Part shown: piece by piece, positions 1 through 7,284 of the stretch
Layout: every line of letters begins with the position of its first letter
Position numbering within the stretch: the stretch's first letter is position 1
NCBI GenBank assembly: GCA_031264395.1
Contig: JAISEB010000350.1
Location: 1 to 17,919 of the forward strand
Direction: 5' to 3'
Source of the DNA: Treponema sp.
Lineage (GTDB): Bacteria; Spirochaetota; Spirochaetia; Treponematales; Breznakiellaceae
DNA length: 17,919 nt
Position numbers and translations under genes: made by a program
The notes under the pieces: model-generated
Told to the model about the DNA's origin: nothing
Seen by the model: the letters and a program-made list of their open reading frames with translations, nothing else
Database searches by the model: none

Positions 1-143
1 GCGGTCATGGCAAAATTGACGGCGGCATAAGCCTTGGATCGTCCTTCCCGCAAAATAGCCGAAATATCAGCCATAAAACGATTTTCGATTTTTGATAAAA
101 TCGGCGTTTTAGGCATAACATCGTTTTTATTTTTGGCTACCAT
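1..143 (-). CDS. DUF1016/YhcG-like PDDEXK nuclease, N-terminal part only (runs off the left edge)
   Basis: Reading leftward from an ATG at 143-141, 47 codons stay open to the window edge. The stretch ILREGRSKAYAAVNFAMT resembles the N-terminal helices of DUF1016 (YhcG-type) proteins, where an arginine-rich helix followed by 'AYxAVNxxM' is typical. These proteins carry a PDDEXK-type nuclease domain further on and often sit inside type I restriction-modification operons, frequently next to hsdM. The start codon lies inside the end of the upstream hsdM-like gene (7-base overlap, ATGGTAG), which argues for translational coupling and supports this start. Only the N-terminus is visible, so the catalytic domain cannot be checked. 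The family call rests on remembered sequence character and genomic context. Confidence 0.55.
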   Translation of the reverse strand, partial: MVAKNKNDVMPKTPILSKIENRFMADISAILREGRSKAYAAVNFAMT

Positions 144-985
144 ACAAACCCCATCTTTTCCAGGTGGTATTTCACCTTGACCTCATATTCCGCTGCTCTT
201 TCGGCAACGATGGGCAAGGGTTCCTCATAACGGGTAGTAAGCTCTGTTACCCGGTTTGCTATATTGTGGGATATTGCGGTATAAAGCGCATCAATACCTG
301 TATAAATGGCATGATACCATTTCCGGTTGACAAGCAGTTCGAATATTTCTTCATCTTTCAATTTACCGTACTGTGCCTTTACTTTTTGTTCAAGGATTTC
401 TTTCAGGTTTTTGAGCGCCTTTTTATGTTCATCGGTCAGTTTCTTTTTCTCCAGCAGATTTTCCAATATGGAGCAATCTTCCGCATCAAGGGATTTGTCG
501 TTTAGTTTCACCTTCAATACCGGGACATCAAGGCTTCCGTTGTCTTTAAGCACATCGTTAATAACTGAGCCGTCCTCTGCGTTTTCTATTGTTTCATCCA
601 ATTCGGTCTGTTTTTCTAAAAACAGCGCCTCAATTTCGCCAATTGCTTTTTGCTCATCATGGAAGAATTCTTCGGTTATGATACTGCGGGGAATGAGTTT
701 CCCTTCCCATCCGGTAATTTTTTCTTTGCCTTTGTTTTTGCCGGATTCGATTATTTCGACACTATTTTCCCATTCCCGGGCCGCTTTGTAGCCGTCCTGG
801 ATAATAATAAAAACATCATCGGCCATAACGTCCTGCCAATAGGCAAGTAATACCTGACACACATCGTATTTATCTATGAGGAGGATGAGGATATAATCCT
901 TGTATTGGGAAGCGTCCATGCCTCCGCGTAGTTTGTCGCAGCTCGCCCAAAGAGAACTGTATAGTTCAGTTTTTTTTACGGCCAC
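137..985 (-). CDS. hsdM: HsdM-like type I restriction-modification subunit lacking its methyltransferase core (in-frame internal deletion)
   Basis: The 282-residue product starts like a type I R-M modification subunit: residues 1-40 (KTELYSSLWASCDKLRGGMD, then QYKDYILILL) match the HsdM N-terminal helical domain. From about residue 41 (VCQVLLAYWQDVMADDVF) to the end (SHNIANRVTELTTRYEEPLP, ending LEKMGFVW) it matches the HsdM C-terminal helical region. Everything normally between is absent, including the SAM-binding motif and the NPPF/Y catalytic motif. The family is usually 500-800 residues. The join lies near bases 863-877 and keeps the frame. The start is GTG with AAGGGA a few bases upstream. 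The gene overlaps the DUF1016-like gene by 7 bases; no hsdS or hsdR is visible. As encoded it cannot methylate DNA. It may be a decaying remnant or a retained non-catalytic protein. Local base composition is more AT-rich than the rest of the window, consistent with transfer. Confidence 0.8.
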   Translation of the reverse strand: MAVKKTELYSSLWASCDKLRGGMDASQYKDYILILLIDKYDVCQVLLAYWQDVMADDVFIIIQDGYKAAREWENSVEIIESGKNKGKEKITGWEGKLIPRSIITEEFFHDEQKAIGEIEALFLEKQTELDETIENAEDGSVINDVLKDNGSLDVPVLKVKLNDKSLDAEDCSILENLLEKKKLTDEHKKALKNLKEILEQKVKAQYGKLKDEEIFELLVNRKWYHAIYTGIDALYTAISHNIANRVTELTTRYEEPLPIVAERAAEYEVKVKYHLEKMGFVW

Positions 986-1086
986 ATCTTATCCCTTGAT
1001 ATGTCTTTTCAAGCGGTTCCGGCATGGGCAGACAGCCAAAGCGGCTGATTCTAGCCGGTTTTGACTGTTGCCAATCTGGAGCAAGT

Positions 1087-1092
1087 AGTATA
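1087..1092 (-). promoter_or_regulatory. Possible -10 box (TATACT) upstream of the hsdM-like gene
   Basis: On the minus strand TATACT lies about 100 bases before the hsdM-like GTG start. The same hexamer is the -10 candidate before the TPR gene and gpmI in this window. No convincing -35 is seen at 17 bases, only a T-run. The complementary strand shows TATAAT at 1089-1094, but no gene follows it. The spacer 986-1273 holds no credible gene, only this candidate and the repeat at 1157-1239. Confidence 0.25.
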
Positions 1093-1156
1093 ATATAAAG
1101 ATTACGAATAAAAAAGAGGGGCTCGCGTTGCCTCACCAGCAATTCCGAATTCAAAA

Positions 1157-1239
1157 TAACCACGGACAGACACAGACCAACACGGACAAAATACAAATTT
1201 AAAACCAAAAGTCCGTTCTGTCCACGAGGTCCGTGGTTA
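1157..1239. repeat. Partly palindromic intergenic repeat with 10-base internal periodicity
   Basis: Two outer arms form a perfect 11-base inverted repeat (TAACCACGGAC at 1157-1167, GTCCGTGGTTA at 1229-1239). The left half contains three 10-base units in a row: CACGGACAGA (1161-1170), CACAGACCAA (1171-1180) and CACGGACAAA (1181-1190). The right half carries related GTCCGT, CTGTCC and GTCCGTGG words in the opposite orientation. The element lies between the GH63-like stop and the hsdM-like start. It does not look like an intrinsic terminator, because the loop is about 60 bases and no T-run follows. It resembles short 'accacggac' intergenic repeats I remember from other bacterial genomes. That it is dispersed in this genome is inference. 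Confidence 0.55.
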
Positions 1240-1273
1240 CATTCTTATATTTTATACCGCCTCGAAACCGGCC

Positions 1274-2692
1274 CTACAGTTTGTCTATCAACATGGAACA
1301 TTTCCCGGACGGAATGGGCAGGGTTTTTTTCTTCTTCTCCAGAATGTTTATCGTAAAATAATAGAGTTTTTCGCTTTCCATGTGTATTTCCCAGCCCCGG
1401 CCGCTCTTGTTGGAAAGAATCGTGATCATGTTTTTTTTGAGCGAAAGGTTTTCAATTCCCATGATCTCCAGATTGGGGATGATCCAGTCAACCGTTTTGC
1501 GGGGCAGGGAAATAAAAAGCCCCACAATGTTTTCTATGGTAAGACAGATGGTGGAAAGGGCGTCGTAGGCAAGGTATTGGGGGCGGTTAAAATCGCTTTT
1601 TCCCGGCCACTTTGCCGGGCCTTCTTTGGCGGGAAGATACGCTTCCCAAAGGTTCCCCTTGTGGTGGTTGCCGTCGGCGCTCATGGAATCAAGCATGAAG
1701 TACAGATGGCGAATGGCGCATTCGCGGGCAAGCTCCCAGCGCTGATAGCGTTCAAGGCCCTTTATTACCATGAACGTTAGATGGGGAAACACGGAGCCCC
1801 GGTAACCCCGGCCGCTTTCGTCGTATGCTTTTTCACAGACGGCCAGCGACGGAAAAGGATGGGGCGCGCCGAAATATCCGGGATCGGAGAGCTTGGCAAT
1901 GATGCGTTCCGCCTTGTCGTCGTTGGGAATTTCCGCAAGAAGGGGCCAGTAACCGGCGATGGTTTTAACGGGAATGCGTTTTTCATGACGGTCTATGTCG
2001 TAGTAGAAACCGTCTTCCGGGTCCCACATAAGGGAATTGATGCGGGTCTTGAGGGAAAAATACTGCCGCTTGTATTGAAAACTCGAATCCTTGTCGTTAA
2101 GAATATCGGCCAGCGCGGACATGTAAAGCACGTTAATCGCTATCATGGTGTTAAGATCCATGGCGTAATAGGCGTCTTCCCTTGGGGAATTCATCATCCC
2201 TGTTACCGAAAGCGGCGCCCGGTAAAGGCCGTTGGGCTTTTTGAATGTCTTGTCTATCCATTCGTTGTATTTGTGAAGAATGGGAAGCACATCCTTGACC
2301 CGTTTCTTGTTGGCCGATTTGTGGTACAGGTTGAATTCCGCCCAGGCAAAAAGGGGTATGCCAAGCCCTTCGGGGTTATCCTTGTCCTGCACGGGAAGGC
2401 CGGTTGCTATGTCATAGGCGAACCGTATCGCGCCGTCGGGCTCCTGCCGCTGGTAAAAGATATCCAGGGTTGGATGAGCCTGGTAGATACGGTTGGAATA
2501 CACCAGAAAAAACGAGGAAAAAATGGCGTCCGACTGGAGAACTACGGGACTGCCGGGGTACGAAAAAAATTTCCCTTCCATGGCGTCCGTTCCCGGATTC
2601 CAGTAATCCTGCAGCCAGGCCCATGTTTTATCATAAATATCGACAAAATCCTGATCATAAAAATGGATCTTGGGGAAATCACGTTTGGTCAC
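1274..2692 (-). CDS. GH63/MGH1-like (alpha/alpha)6-barrel glycoside hydrolase family protein
   Basis: The 472-residue protein has no signal peptide and is probably cytoplasmic. It has the helical-barrel pattern of the GH63/GH37 clan, nearest in my judgement to the 'mannosylglycerate hydrolase MGH1-like' domain. Visible family features are QSDAIFSSFFLVYSNRIY (residues 53-70), the GMMNSPR segment (165-171) followed by AMDLN (177-181), GYRGSVFPHLTFMVIKGLERY in the second half, and GNLWEAY, whose Glu sits where the catalytic base is expected. The family motif I remember reads G-M/W-D-N-S around the catalytic acid; here that Asp is Met167. Superfamily members hydrolyse glucosylglycerate, mannosylglycerate or alpha-glucosides, and gpgS nearby makes a glucosylglycerate derivative plausible as substrate. 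The start is GTG with GAGGAG five bases upstream. Fold confidence is good; substrate and activity are uncertain. Confidence 0.75.
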   Translation of the reverse strand: MTKRDFPKIHFYDQDFVDIYDKTWAWLQDYWNPGTDAMEGKFFSYPGSPVVLQSDAIFSSFFLVYSNRIYQAHPTLDIFYQRQEPDGAIRFAYDIATGLPVQDKDNPEGLGIPLFAWAEFNLYHKSANKKRVKDVLPILHKYNEWIDKTFKKPNGLYRAPLSVTGMMNSPREDAYYAMDLNTMIAINVLYMSALADILNDKDSSFQYKRQYFSLKTRINSLMWDPEDGFYYDIDRHEKRIPVKTIAGYWPLLAEIPNDDKAERIIAKLSDPGYFGAPHPFPSLAVCEKAYDESGRGYRGSVFPHLTFMVIKGLERYQRWELARECAIRHLYFMLDSMSADGNHHKGNLWEAYLPAKEGPAKWPGKSDFNRPQYLAYDALSTICLTIENIVGLFISLPRKTVDWIIPNLEIMGIENLSLKKNMITILSNKSGRGWEIHMESEKLYYFTINILEKKKKTLPIPSGKCSMLIDKL

Positions 2693-2924
2693 TCAGGCTC
2701 CTCGGGGCATACAACGAATGTGACCTTCGCCCTTGCCCTTATTCTATTTTATTGGCCGGAATTACTTCATGAATACAACAAAGTCAAATTTTTCCTTAAA
2801 AAAACGCTAAAGACAGCAATTCCCAAAGATTATACACACAATACGACGATTTTACCATATTTCTTCCAAAAAGGGAAGAAAAAAATACAAGAAAACAGCC
2901 CGGCAGCCTTCAGGGCAGCCCCTT
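2693..2924. other. AT-rich spacer between the membrane-anchored protein gene and the GH63-like gene
   Basis: This 232-base gap between two minus-strand genes holds no credible ORF. Read on the minus strand it begins with a GC-rich stretch just after the upstream stop, followed by T-rich sequence (about 2881-2900), which could be a weak terminator although no long stem is seen. An 8-base inverted repeat (TTTCTTCC at 2860-2867, GGAAGAAA at 2874-2881) has no T-run on either side. A perfect TATAAT lies on the minus strand at 2834-2829, about 135 bases before the GH63-like start. It has no recognisable -35. The GH63-like gene may thus have its own promoter. Confidence 0.35.
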
Positions 2925-4730
2925 TTAGTAAAAGATCCTGATGTGCTCCGCCGCCGCGCGGTGCTTCATTTTGACGACAAGGATCTGATCCTCGGGCAGA
3001 TACACCCAGCCCGAAGAATCGTAACGCTCAAACTGCGGATCGGTGCGGTAATCGATGTTGTAAAGCTGCAATTTGGTAAAGGGCCGCACCCCCCGTATCA
3101 TCATGTAGTGAGTTTCCCCGGCGGGAAAACCGACGGAAATGTCAAGAATGTTGTTTTCCTGCGACGCCGAAACGGCGGAAGCGGCGGTCCAGGCCCAGAT
3201 TCCGTTGACGCCCGCGCCTATCCCCGCCGCCCGGGGATAATAGTCCCCGGCCCGCATTATGCGGTACAGCCTTGCCGCCGTAAGGCGCGGGCTCGGGTTT
3301 TCGGAGATGATCCCGTCATCTGAAAGCGCAAGCGACGCGGGGAGCGTCCCGTCTTCGCCTGTAAGGGACAGCACGGAAAGGACAAGAGACCGGCCCACAC
3401 CGGCCCAGCCGCGGTTATCCGAATCTTCCGCCCAGGCAAGAAGGCTGCTTCCCAGCCGGAGGTTGTATTCGACATCCGCCGCGCCGCCCTGAAACACAAA
3501 GACACGGCTGCCGTCGCTGTACATTCCCCCGGAGATCACAAAACACGCCTGATCGGCCAGCCGCTCAAAGGGATTTTCCTCCCGGCCGCGGTACTGCTTC
3601 ATATCCATGAAGCCCTCAAAAATACCCGGCGCCAGTTCCGGGGCCAGCGAGGAAGGATCAAGGGAACGTATCAACTCAGCGCCGCCGCCCAGGAAATTGA
3701 GGTAGCCACGAACGGCGAGGAATTCAAAAACATGGCTTTCGTCAAGGAACCCTAACGATCTCTCGTTGATAAGGCGGGAAATGCGGCTTATCCTGTCCCG
3801 CTCGGCGGCGGTAAAGGAGACCCGCGCCCTGTCCATGCGGCCAAGGTACACCGAGGATTCGTGGGTCCGCCCCGTTCCCCCAAGAAAGGCGGAAGAAACG
3901 GCGGACACGGCGGCCCTGTAGACGCCCCTCCGCACCGCCTCGGCCGCGCAGGCGATAACCACATCTTCATCGGCGCTTGTCTGGACCGCCCGGTTCCAGA
4001 TCGAAAAATTCTGATCCCGCCAGCGCGACAGGACCCCGGCATAGGACTCCCGGCTTTCCGCCCCGGCAAGAATGAAATCTTCAGGATTAAAGGCCCTCTT
4101 TTCCGGCACGGCCCGGTACGAAACGGAATCGCCTCCGGCCTTGAGGGAAAGCCGCCTGTCCTCCACGCCGTCTATTGAGCGCCCAAAGGTGTAGTCGGTT
4201 CCCCCCGAGCTTATTACCATTTCCCCGCCGCCCGAATTTCTTACCTTCGACGACTTCAGGGGTTTGTAGGGCAGTTCAAGCGCCGATGTTTCCCCGTCAA
4301 GGGCCGCCGATATTCGCAGTTCCGGGCTTCCGCCTGAGTACCGCGTAGTAAAGGAAAGCTCTGTCCCCCCCGAAAGGGTAAACACCGCGGCGTCATCGGT
4401 AAGGACAAGGAATTCCGGGAGAACCGGAACCCTGCCGCCGGAGCCGTCCAGCAGGGCCAGCCCTTCGCCGGGCCCGTCAAGGCTGAATTCAAGCCCGCCG
4501 AAATAGACGCCGGCCCCGCCCTGCAGGCGGTGGAAACCCGGCGCATCCGGCCGCCAGGCCGGGTCCGGGCTTTCGGAATCTTCCGGGGCATAACGCCCGG
4601 TTATCACCATATTCCCGGCGCGCATGGTAAAATTCCCCTGCCTCGCAAACTGGACCATCACCAGTATCACAAGCGAAAGCGAATAGACAAGAACCACAAC
4701 GCCACATCGGGGAAGAGCCGGCTTTTTCAT
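2925..4730 (-). CDS. Membrane-anchored or exported protein of unknown function
   Basis: The 601-residue product has one N-terminal hydrophobic helix (VVVLVYSLSLVILVMV, about residues 11-26) after a short basic start (MKKPALPRC), so it is probably anchored in the inner membrane with the bulk outside. Residues about 40-160 are rich in short beta-like stretches and Gly/Ser/Asp turns. The middle (about 225-520) is mainly helical. The last 80 residues look beta-rich again. This beta/helical-barrel/beta order recalls some exported glycan-active proteins, but I see no diagnostic motif and assign no function. It lies upstream of the GH63-like gene on the same strand and is divergent from the TPR lipoprotein gene. 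The ATG has no well-placed Shine-Dalgarno: only AGTAGGG directly abuts it. Internal ATGs (residues 25 and 36) would remove the anchor. Confidence 0.75.
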   Translation of the reverse strand: MKKPALPRCGVVVLVYSLSLVILVMVQFARQGNFTMRAGNMVITGRYAPEDSESPDPAWRPDAPGFHRLQGGAGVYFGGLEFSLDGPGEGLALLDGSGGRVPVLPEFLVLTDDAAVFTLSGGTELSFTTRYSGGSPELRISAALDGETSALELPYKPLKSSKVRNSGGGEMVISSGGTDYTFGRSIDGVEDRRLSLKAGGDSVSYRAVPEKRAFNPEDFILAGAESRESYAGVLSRWRDQNFSIWNRAVQTSADEDVVIACAAEAVRRGVYRAAVSAVSSAFLGGTGRTHESSVYLGRMDRARVSFTAAERDRISRISRLINERSLGFLDESHVFEFLAVRGYLNFLGGGAELIRSLDPSSLAPELAPGIFEGFMDMKQYRGREENPFERLADQACFVISGGMYSDGSRVFVFQGGAADVEYNLRLGSSLLAWAEDSDNRGWAGVGRSLVLSVLSLTGEDGTLPASLALSDDGIISENPSPRLTAARLYRIMRAGDYYPRAAGIGAGVNGIWAWTAASAVSASQENNILDISVGFPAGETHYMMIRGVRPFTKLQLYNIDYRTDPQFERYDSSGWVYLPEDQILVVKMKHRAAAEHIRIFY

Positions 4731-4798
4731 CCCTACTATAATGCCCTATACCCGGACAGCCTTGCAAGCGTTCCGAACCGTTCTGTATACTGTAGACA
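4731..4798. promoter_or_regulatory. Compact divergent promoter region with palindromic -35 and probable leaderless starts
   Basis: The 68 bases between two divergent ATGs are mirror-symmetric in layout. The centre is the palindrome CTTGCAAG (4761-4768), which supplies TTGCAA on both strands. To the right, an 18-base spacer leads to TATACT (4786-4791), then 7 bases, then the ATG at 4799. To the left on the minus strand, an 18-base spacer leads to CATTAT (4743-4738), then 7 bases, then the ATG at 4730. Transcripts would start at or one base before each ATG. Neither start has a usable Shine-Dalgarno. The right promoter fits sigma70 well. The left -10 is only a 4/6 match, and an overlapping TATAGT offers a rival at 21-base spacing. 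Confidence 0.55.
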
Positions 4799-6277
4799 AT
4801 GACGAACCACCAACCAAGACTGCCGTGTGTTCTTCTTGCGCCGTTTGTGATCCTCGCGTGCGCCGGAATGGAAAAAGCGGCCGTCCAAAGGCCGGAAACA
4901 GTCCCGGGAATTTCAGGGCCCGGAACGGTTACGGAAGAAATTCCCGAAGCGGCCGATACCATGACCATTCTTGCCCGCATAGCAGATCTTCTGGGCAGGG
5001 GAGACAGCGAAGGGGCACTGGCGCTTTTTGAAAAGATAGATCCCGCCGAAGCGGAAGACAACGATATACGGCTCCTTAAAGCGTCGGTGCTGGCCGCGGC
5101 GGGAAAGACGGAAGAAGCCCGTGCGGCGGTTGACGGCGTGCTTGCGGAAGATCCCGGAAACCCCAAAGCCATACTGACGCTTGCCGCCGTTCACGGGGCT
5201 TCGGGAAACGAAAGGGAACAGCGGAACGTGCTGGAAGGGCTCCTCCGCCAGGACCCAAAGAACGCCGAGGCGCTGGTGGAACTTGGGAACATCAGCCTGA
5301 GGGGCAGATCCCTTAGAACGGCGGCCGGTTATTTCGACCGCGTCCTTGCGGCCGAGCCGGACAACGGGGACGCCCTTGTGGGACGGGCCCTTGTGTACCG
5401 CCATAACCGCGATCCAAAAAACGCCGAACGCTTCCTTAACCGGGCGGTCAGGCTGCACCCGGCCTGGTTCGTGCCCTTAAGCGAAAGGGCCAGGCTTTAC
5501 CGCGCGGAAGGATACCCAAAGGAGGCCCTTGCCGACATTGACAGGGCGAAGGATCTGGATAAAAACAACTACTGGATAGCCGTAGACCGGGGAAACATCC
5601 TCCTTGATCTGAACCGGAAAGAAGACGCGCTTGACGAATTCAACCGGGCGGAAGGCATTGATCCGGGCAACTTTCTGGCCTATGTGTATTCCGCCGGCAT
5701 CAAGGACGATCTGGGAAATTACGACGGCGCCGAAAGGGATTACACAACGCTGGCCCGGCTCAAGCCGGAGTATTACTTTGCCTTCGAGGGGCTTGGGATC
5801 ATCAAAATGCGCAAGGGCCTCTGGGCCGAAGCGCGGGACAATTTCCTTGAGGCGTCCCGCCGGGCTCCAAAGGACTCGACCTACGCGCTGCTTGCGGCGA
5901 TGAACTGGATGAGGGCGGGGAAGACAAGCGATCCCCGGCAGTTTCTGGAGCAGACGCTGCGGCGTTTTGAACGGGAAACGCTGGACTGGTACATGCTCCG
6001 GCTTTACCGCGATCTTACGGGAGACAGCGATCTTGTCATCCGCATCGATCAGGAAAAGGACCCCGACAAAAAGGCCCGCATGCTGTACTACCTTGCCAAC
6101 TACTACGACATACGGGGGAACAGGATTCTTGCGGACAGGTACTTCCTCCGCGTTCTGGAACTGGACAGGCGGGCCATTCCCGAATGGAGGCTTAACCAGA
6201 TTATTGTTGAAGAGCGGAATCTCGGTATTTCAGGCGCGAACGAAGACCGCCCGCCCGGCGGCAATCCGGGCTCCTGA
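4799..6277 (+). CDS. TPR-repeat lipoprotein
   Basis: The 492-residue product starts with a short signal peptide ending in VILAC, so Cys21 is the probable lipidation site. The box is loose, as is common in spirochaetes. From about residue 40 to 475 the sequence is a run of roughly ten tetratricopeptide repeats; examples are AVHGASGNEREQRNVLEGLL, FNRAEGIDPGNFLAYVYSAG and LARLKPEYYFAFEGLGIIKM. TPR arrays are protein-interaction scaffolds. As a lipoprotein it would act on the periplasmic face of a membrane, perhaps in envelope assembly, but no partner is visible. It has no Shine-Dalgarno and a TATACT box 7 bases before the ATG, suggesting leaderless translation. The stop overlaps the next ATG by one base (TGATG), so it heads a three-gene operon. 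The C-terminal tail (NEDRPPGGNPGS) is low complexity. Confidence 0.85.
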   Translation: MTNHQPRLPCVLLAPFVILACAGMEKAAVQRPETVPGISGPGTVTEEIPEAADTMTILARIADLLGRGDSEGALALFEKIDPAEAEDNDIRLLKASVLAAAGKTEEARAAVDGVLAEDPGNPKAILTLAAVHGASGNEREQRNVLEGLLRQDPKNAEALVELGNISLRGRSLRTAAGYFDRVLAAEPDNGDALVGRALVYRHNRDPKNAERFLNRAVRLHPAWFVPLSERARLYRAEGYPKEALADIDRAKDLDKNNYWIAVDRGNILLDLNRKEDALDEFNRAEGIDPGNFLAYVYSAGIKDDLGNYDGAERDYTTLARLKPEYYFAFEGLGIIKMRKGLWAEARDNFLEASRRAPKDSTYALLAAMNWMRAGKTSDPRQFLEQTLRRFERETLDWYMLRLYRDLTGDSDLVIRIDQEKDPDKKARMLYYLANYYDIRGNRILADRYFLRVLELDRRAIPEWRLNQIIVEERNLGISGANEDRPPGGNPGS

Positions 6278-7284
6278 TGGCCAGGGCGAACCCGTCCGGG
6301 GGTTTTTCCCGCATGACGGCGCTGCTGGAAGAACATTTCGGCGGCGGGAAAAAAGGAACGGCGGTTATTCAGACTCATGATTTTCCAGATCATGACGCGG
6401 CGGCTTCGGCCTTTGGCCTTGCCCGGCTTCTGGAAAAACGCGGCATTGAAACCTGTCTGTGCTACCGGGGAATCATCAACAGTTTTTCGCTTAAAACCAT
6501 GATACGGGATCTTGAAATTCCGCTGCGCCCCGTCCGCGGCATGGTAAAGGATCTGCGCGAGTCGCCGTGCATCGTGGTTGACGGAAACCCCACCAACACC
6601 AACGCCCGGCCGGTAACGGATCTTCTTTTCGGCGTGGTAGATCACCACGCCAACTCACGCCTCCCCGATTGCCCCTTTACCGACATCAGGACAGGCTACG
6701 GCTCCTGCGCCGCCATTATCGCCGGTTACTGGAAAGAGGCGGGACTTGTCCCGGACCGGAAAACCGCCACGGCCCTGCTCATGGGCATAGAGATGGACAC
6801 CGACTTTCTTTCCCGCCGCGTAACAAAGGCCGACATGGACGCCCTGCACCGGCTCTTCTCCGCGGGGGACTGGGAATACAGTACAAGGGTTGTCAAGGCG
6901 TCCCTTTCGACGCAGAACCTTCCCGCTTTTGAGGAGGCGGTAACCCGCGTCCGGCTGCAGGGCAGGATGCTTTTTTCCCGCATCCCGCTTGAAACCTCGC
7001 AGGAAGTTATCGCCATTCTGGCCGATTTTTTTCTGCGCTTCAGGGAAATTTTCGTTACGGTTATTATAGAAGATGACGGAACAGAGCGCCATGTGTCGGT
7101 CCGTTCCCGCGACCCCGCCGTCTCCGCCGCTCTTGTCATACGGGAGGCGCTTAAGGACATAGGGGAAGGCGGCGGCCACGATTATATGGCGGGGGGCGTC
7201 ATTGATCCTGCCGTTACCATAAGCGAAAAAGAACTGTTCCGGCGTTTTACGGACGCCATGGAAAAAACAGGAGAACATCAATGA
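6277..7284 (+). CDS. DHH/DHHA1-family phosphoesterase (NrnA-like)
   Basis: The 335-residue protein carries the DHH phosphoesterase signature. Motif I is THDFPDHDAAAS (H34, D38, D40). Asp102 lies in VVDGNP. The DHH triad is in FGVVDHH (122-124). A further motif is GIEMDTD (D174, D176). The DHHA1 substrate-binding loop GGGHDYMAGG lies near the end (298-307). Proteins of this type are manganese-dependent cytoplasmic enzymes that degrade nanoRNA, pAp or cyclic-dinucleotide products. Which substrate applies cannot be told from sequence alone. All metal ligands appear intact. The start ATG overlaps the TPR gene stop by one base with no clear Shine-Dalgarno, so translational coupling is likely; Met13 is a possible alternative start. 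The stop overlaps the next start (ATGA). Confidence 0.88.
   Translation: MARANPSGGFSRMTALLEEHFGGGKKGTAVIQTHDFPDHDAAASAFGLARLLEKRGIETCLCYRGIINSFSLKTMIRDLEIPLRPVRGMVKDLRESPCIVVDGNPTNTNARPVTDLLFGVVDHHANSRLPDCPFTDIRTGYGSCAAIIAGYWKEAGLVPDRKTATALLMGIEMDTDFLSRRVTKADMDALHRLFSAGDWEYSTRVVKASLSTQNLPAFEEAVTRVRLQGRMLFSRIPLETSQEVIAILADFFLRFREIFVTVIIEDDGTERHVSVRSRDPAVSAALVIREALKDIGEGGGHDYMAGGVIDPAVTISEKELFRRFTDAMEKTGEHQ

Noticed and set aside
966..1208. 80-codon minus-strand open frame in the hsdM upstream spacer
   Set aside because: It overlaps the hsdM-like start, and part of it simply translates the CACGGAC repeat. No family resemblance or ribosome-binding site is seen.
2860..2881. 8-base hairpin as a terminator or operator
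   Set aside because: The stem is short and purine/pyrimidine-skewed, lacks a T-run on either strand, and is likely a by-product of the poly-A/T spacer.
1781..2941. 386-codon plus-strand open frame antisense to the GH63-like gene
   Set aside because: Its composition is that of a frame shadow (many V/G/K/F runs). It runs through a spacer and the end of another gene, while the opposite strand encodes a recognisable protein with a good ribosome-binding site.
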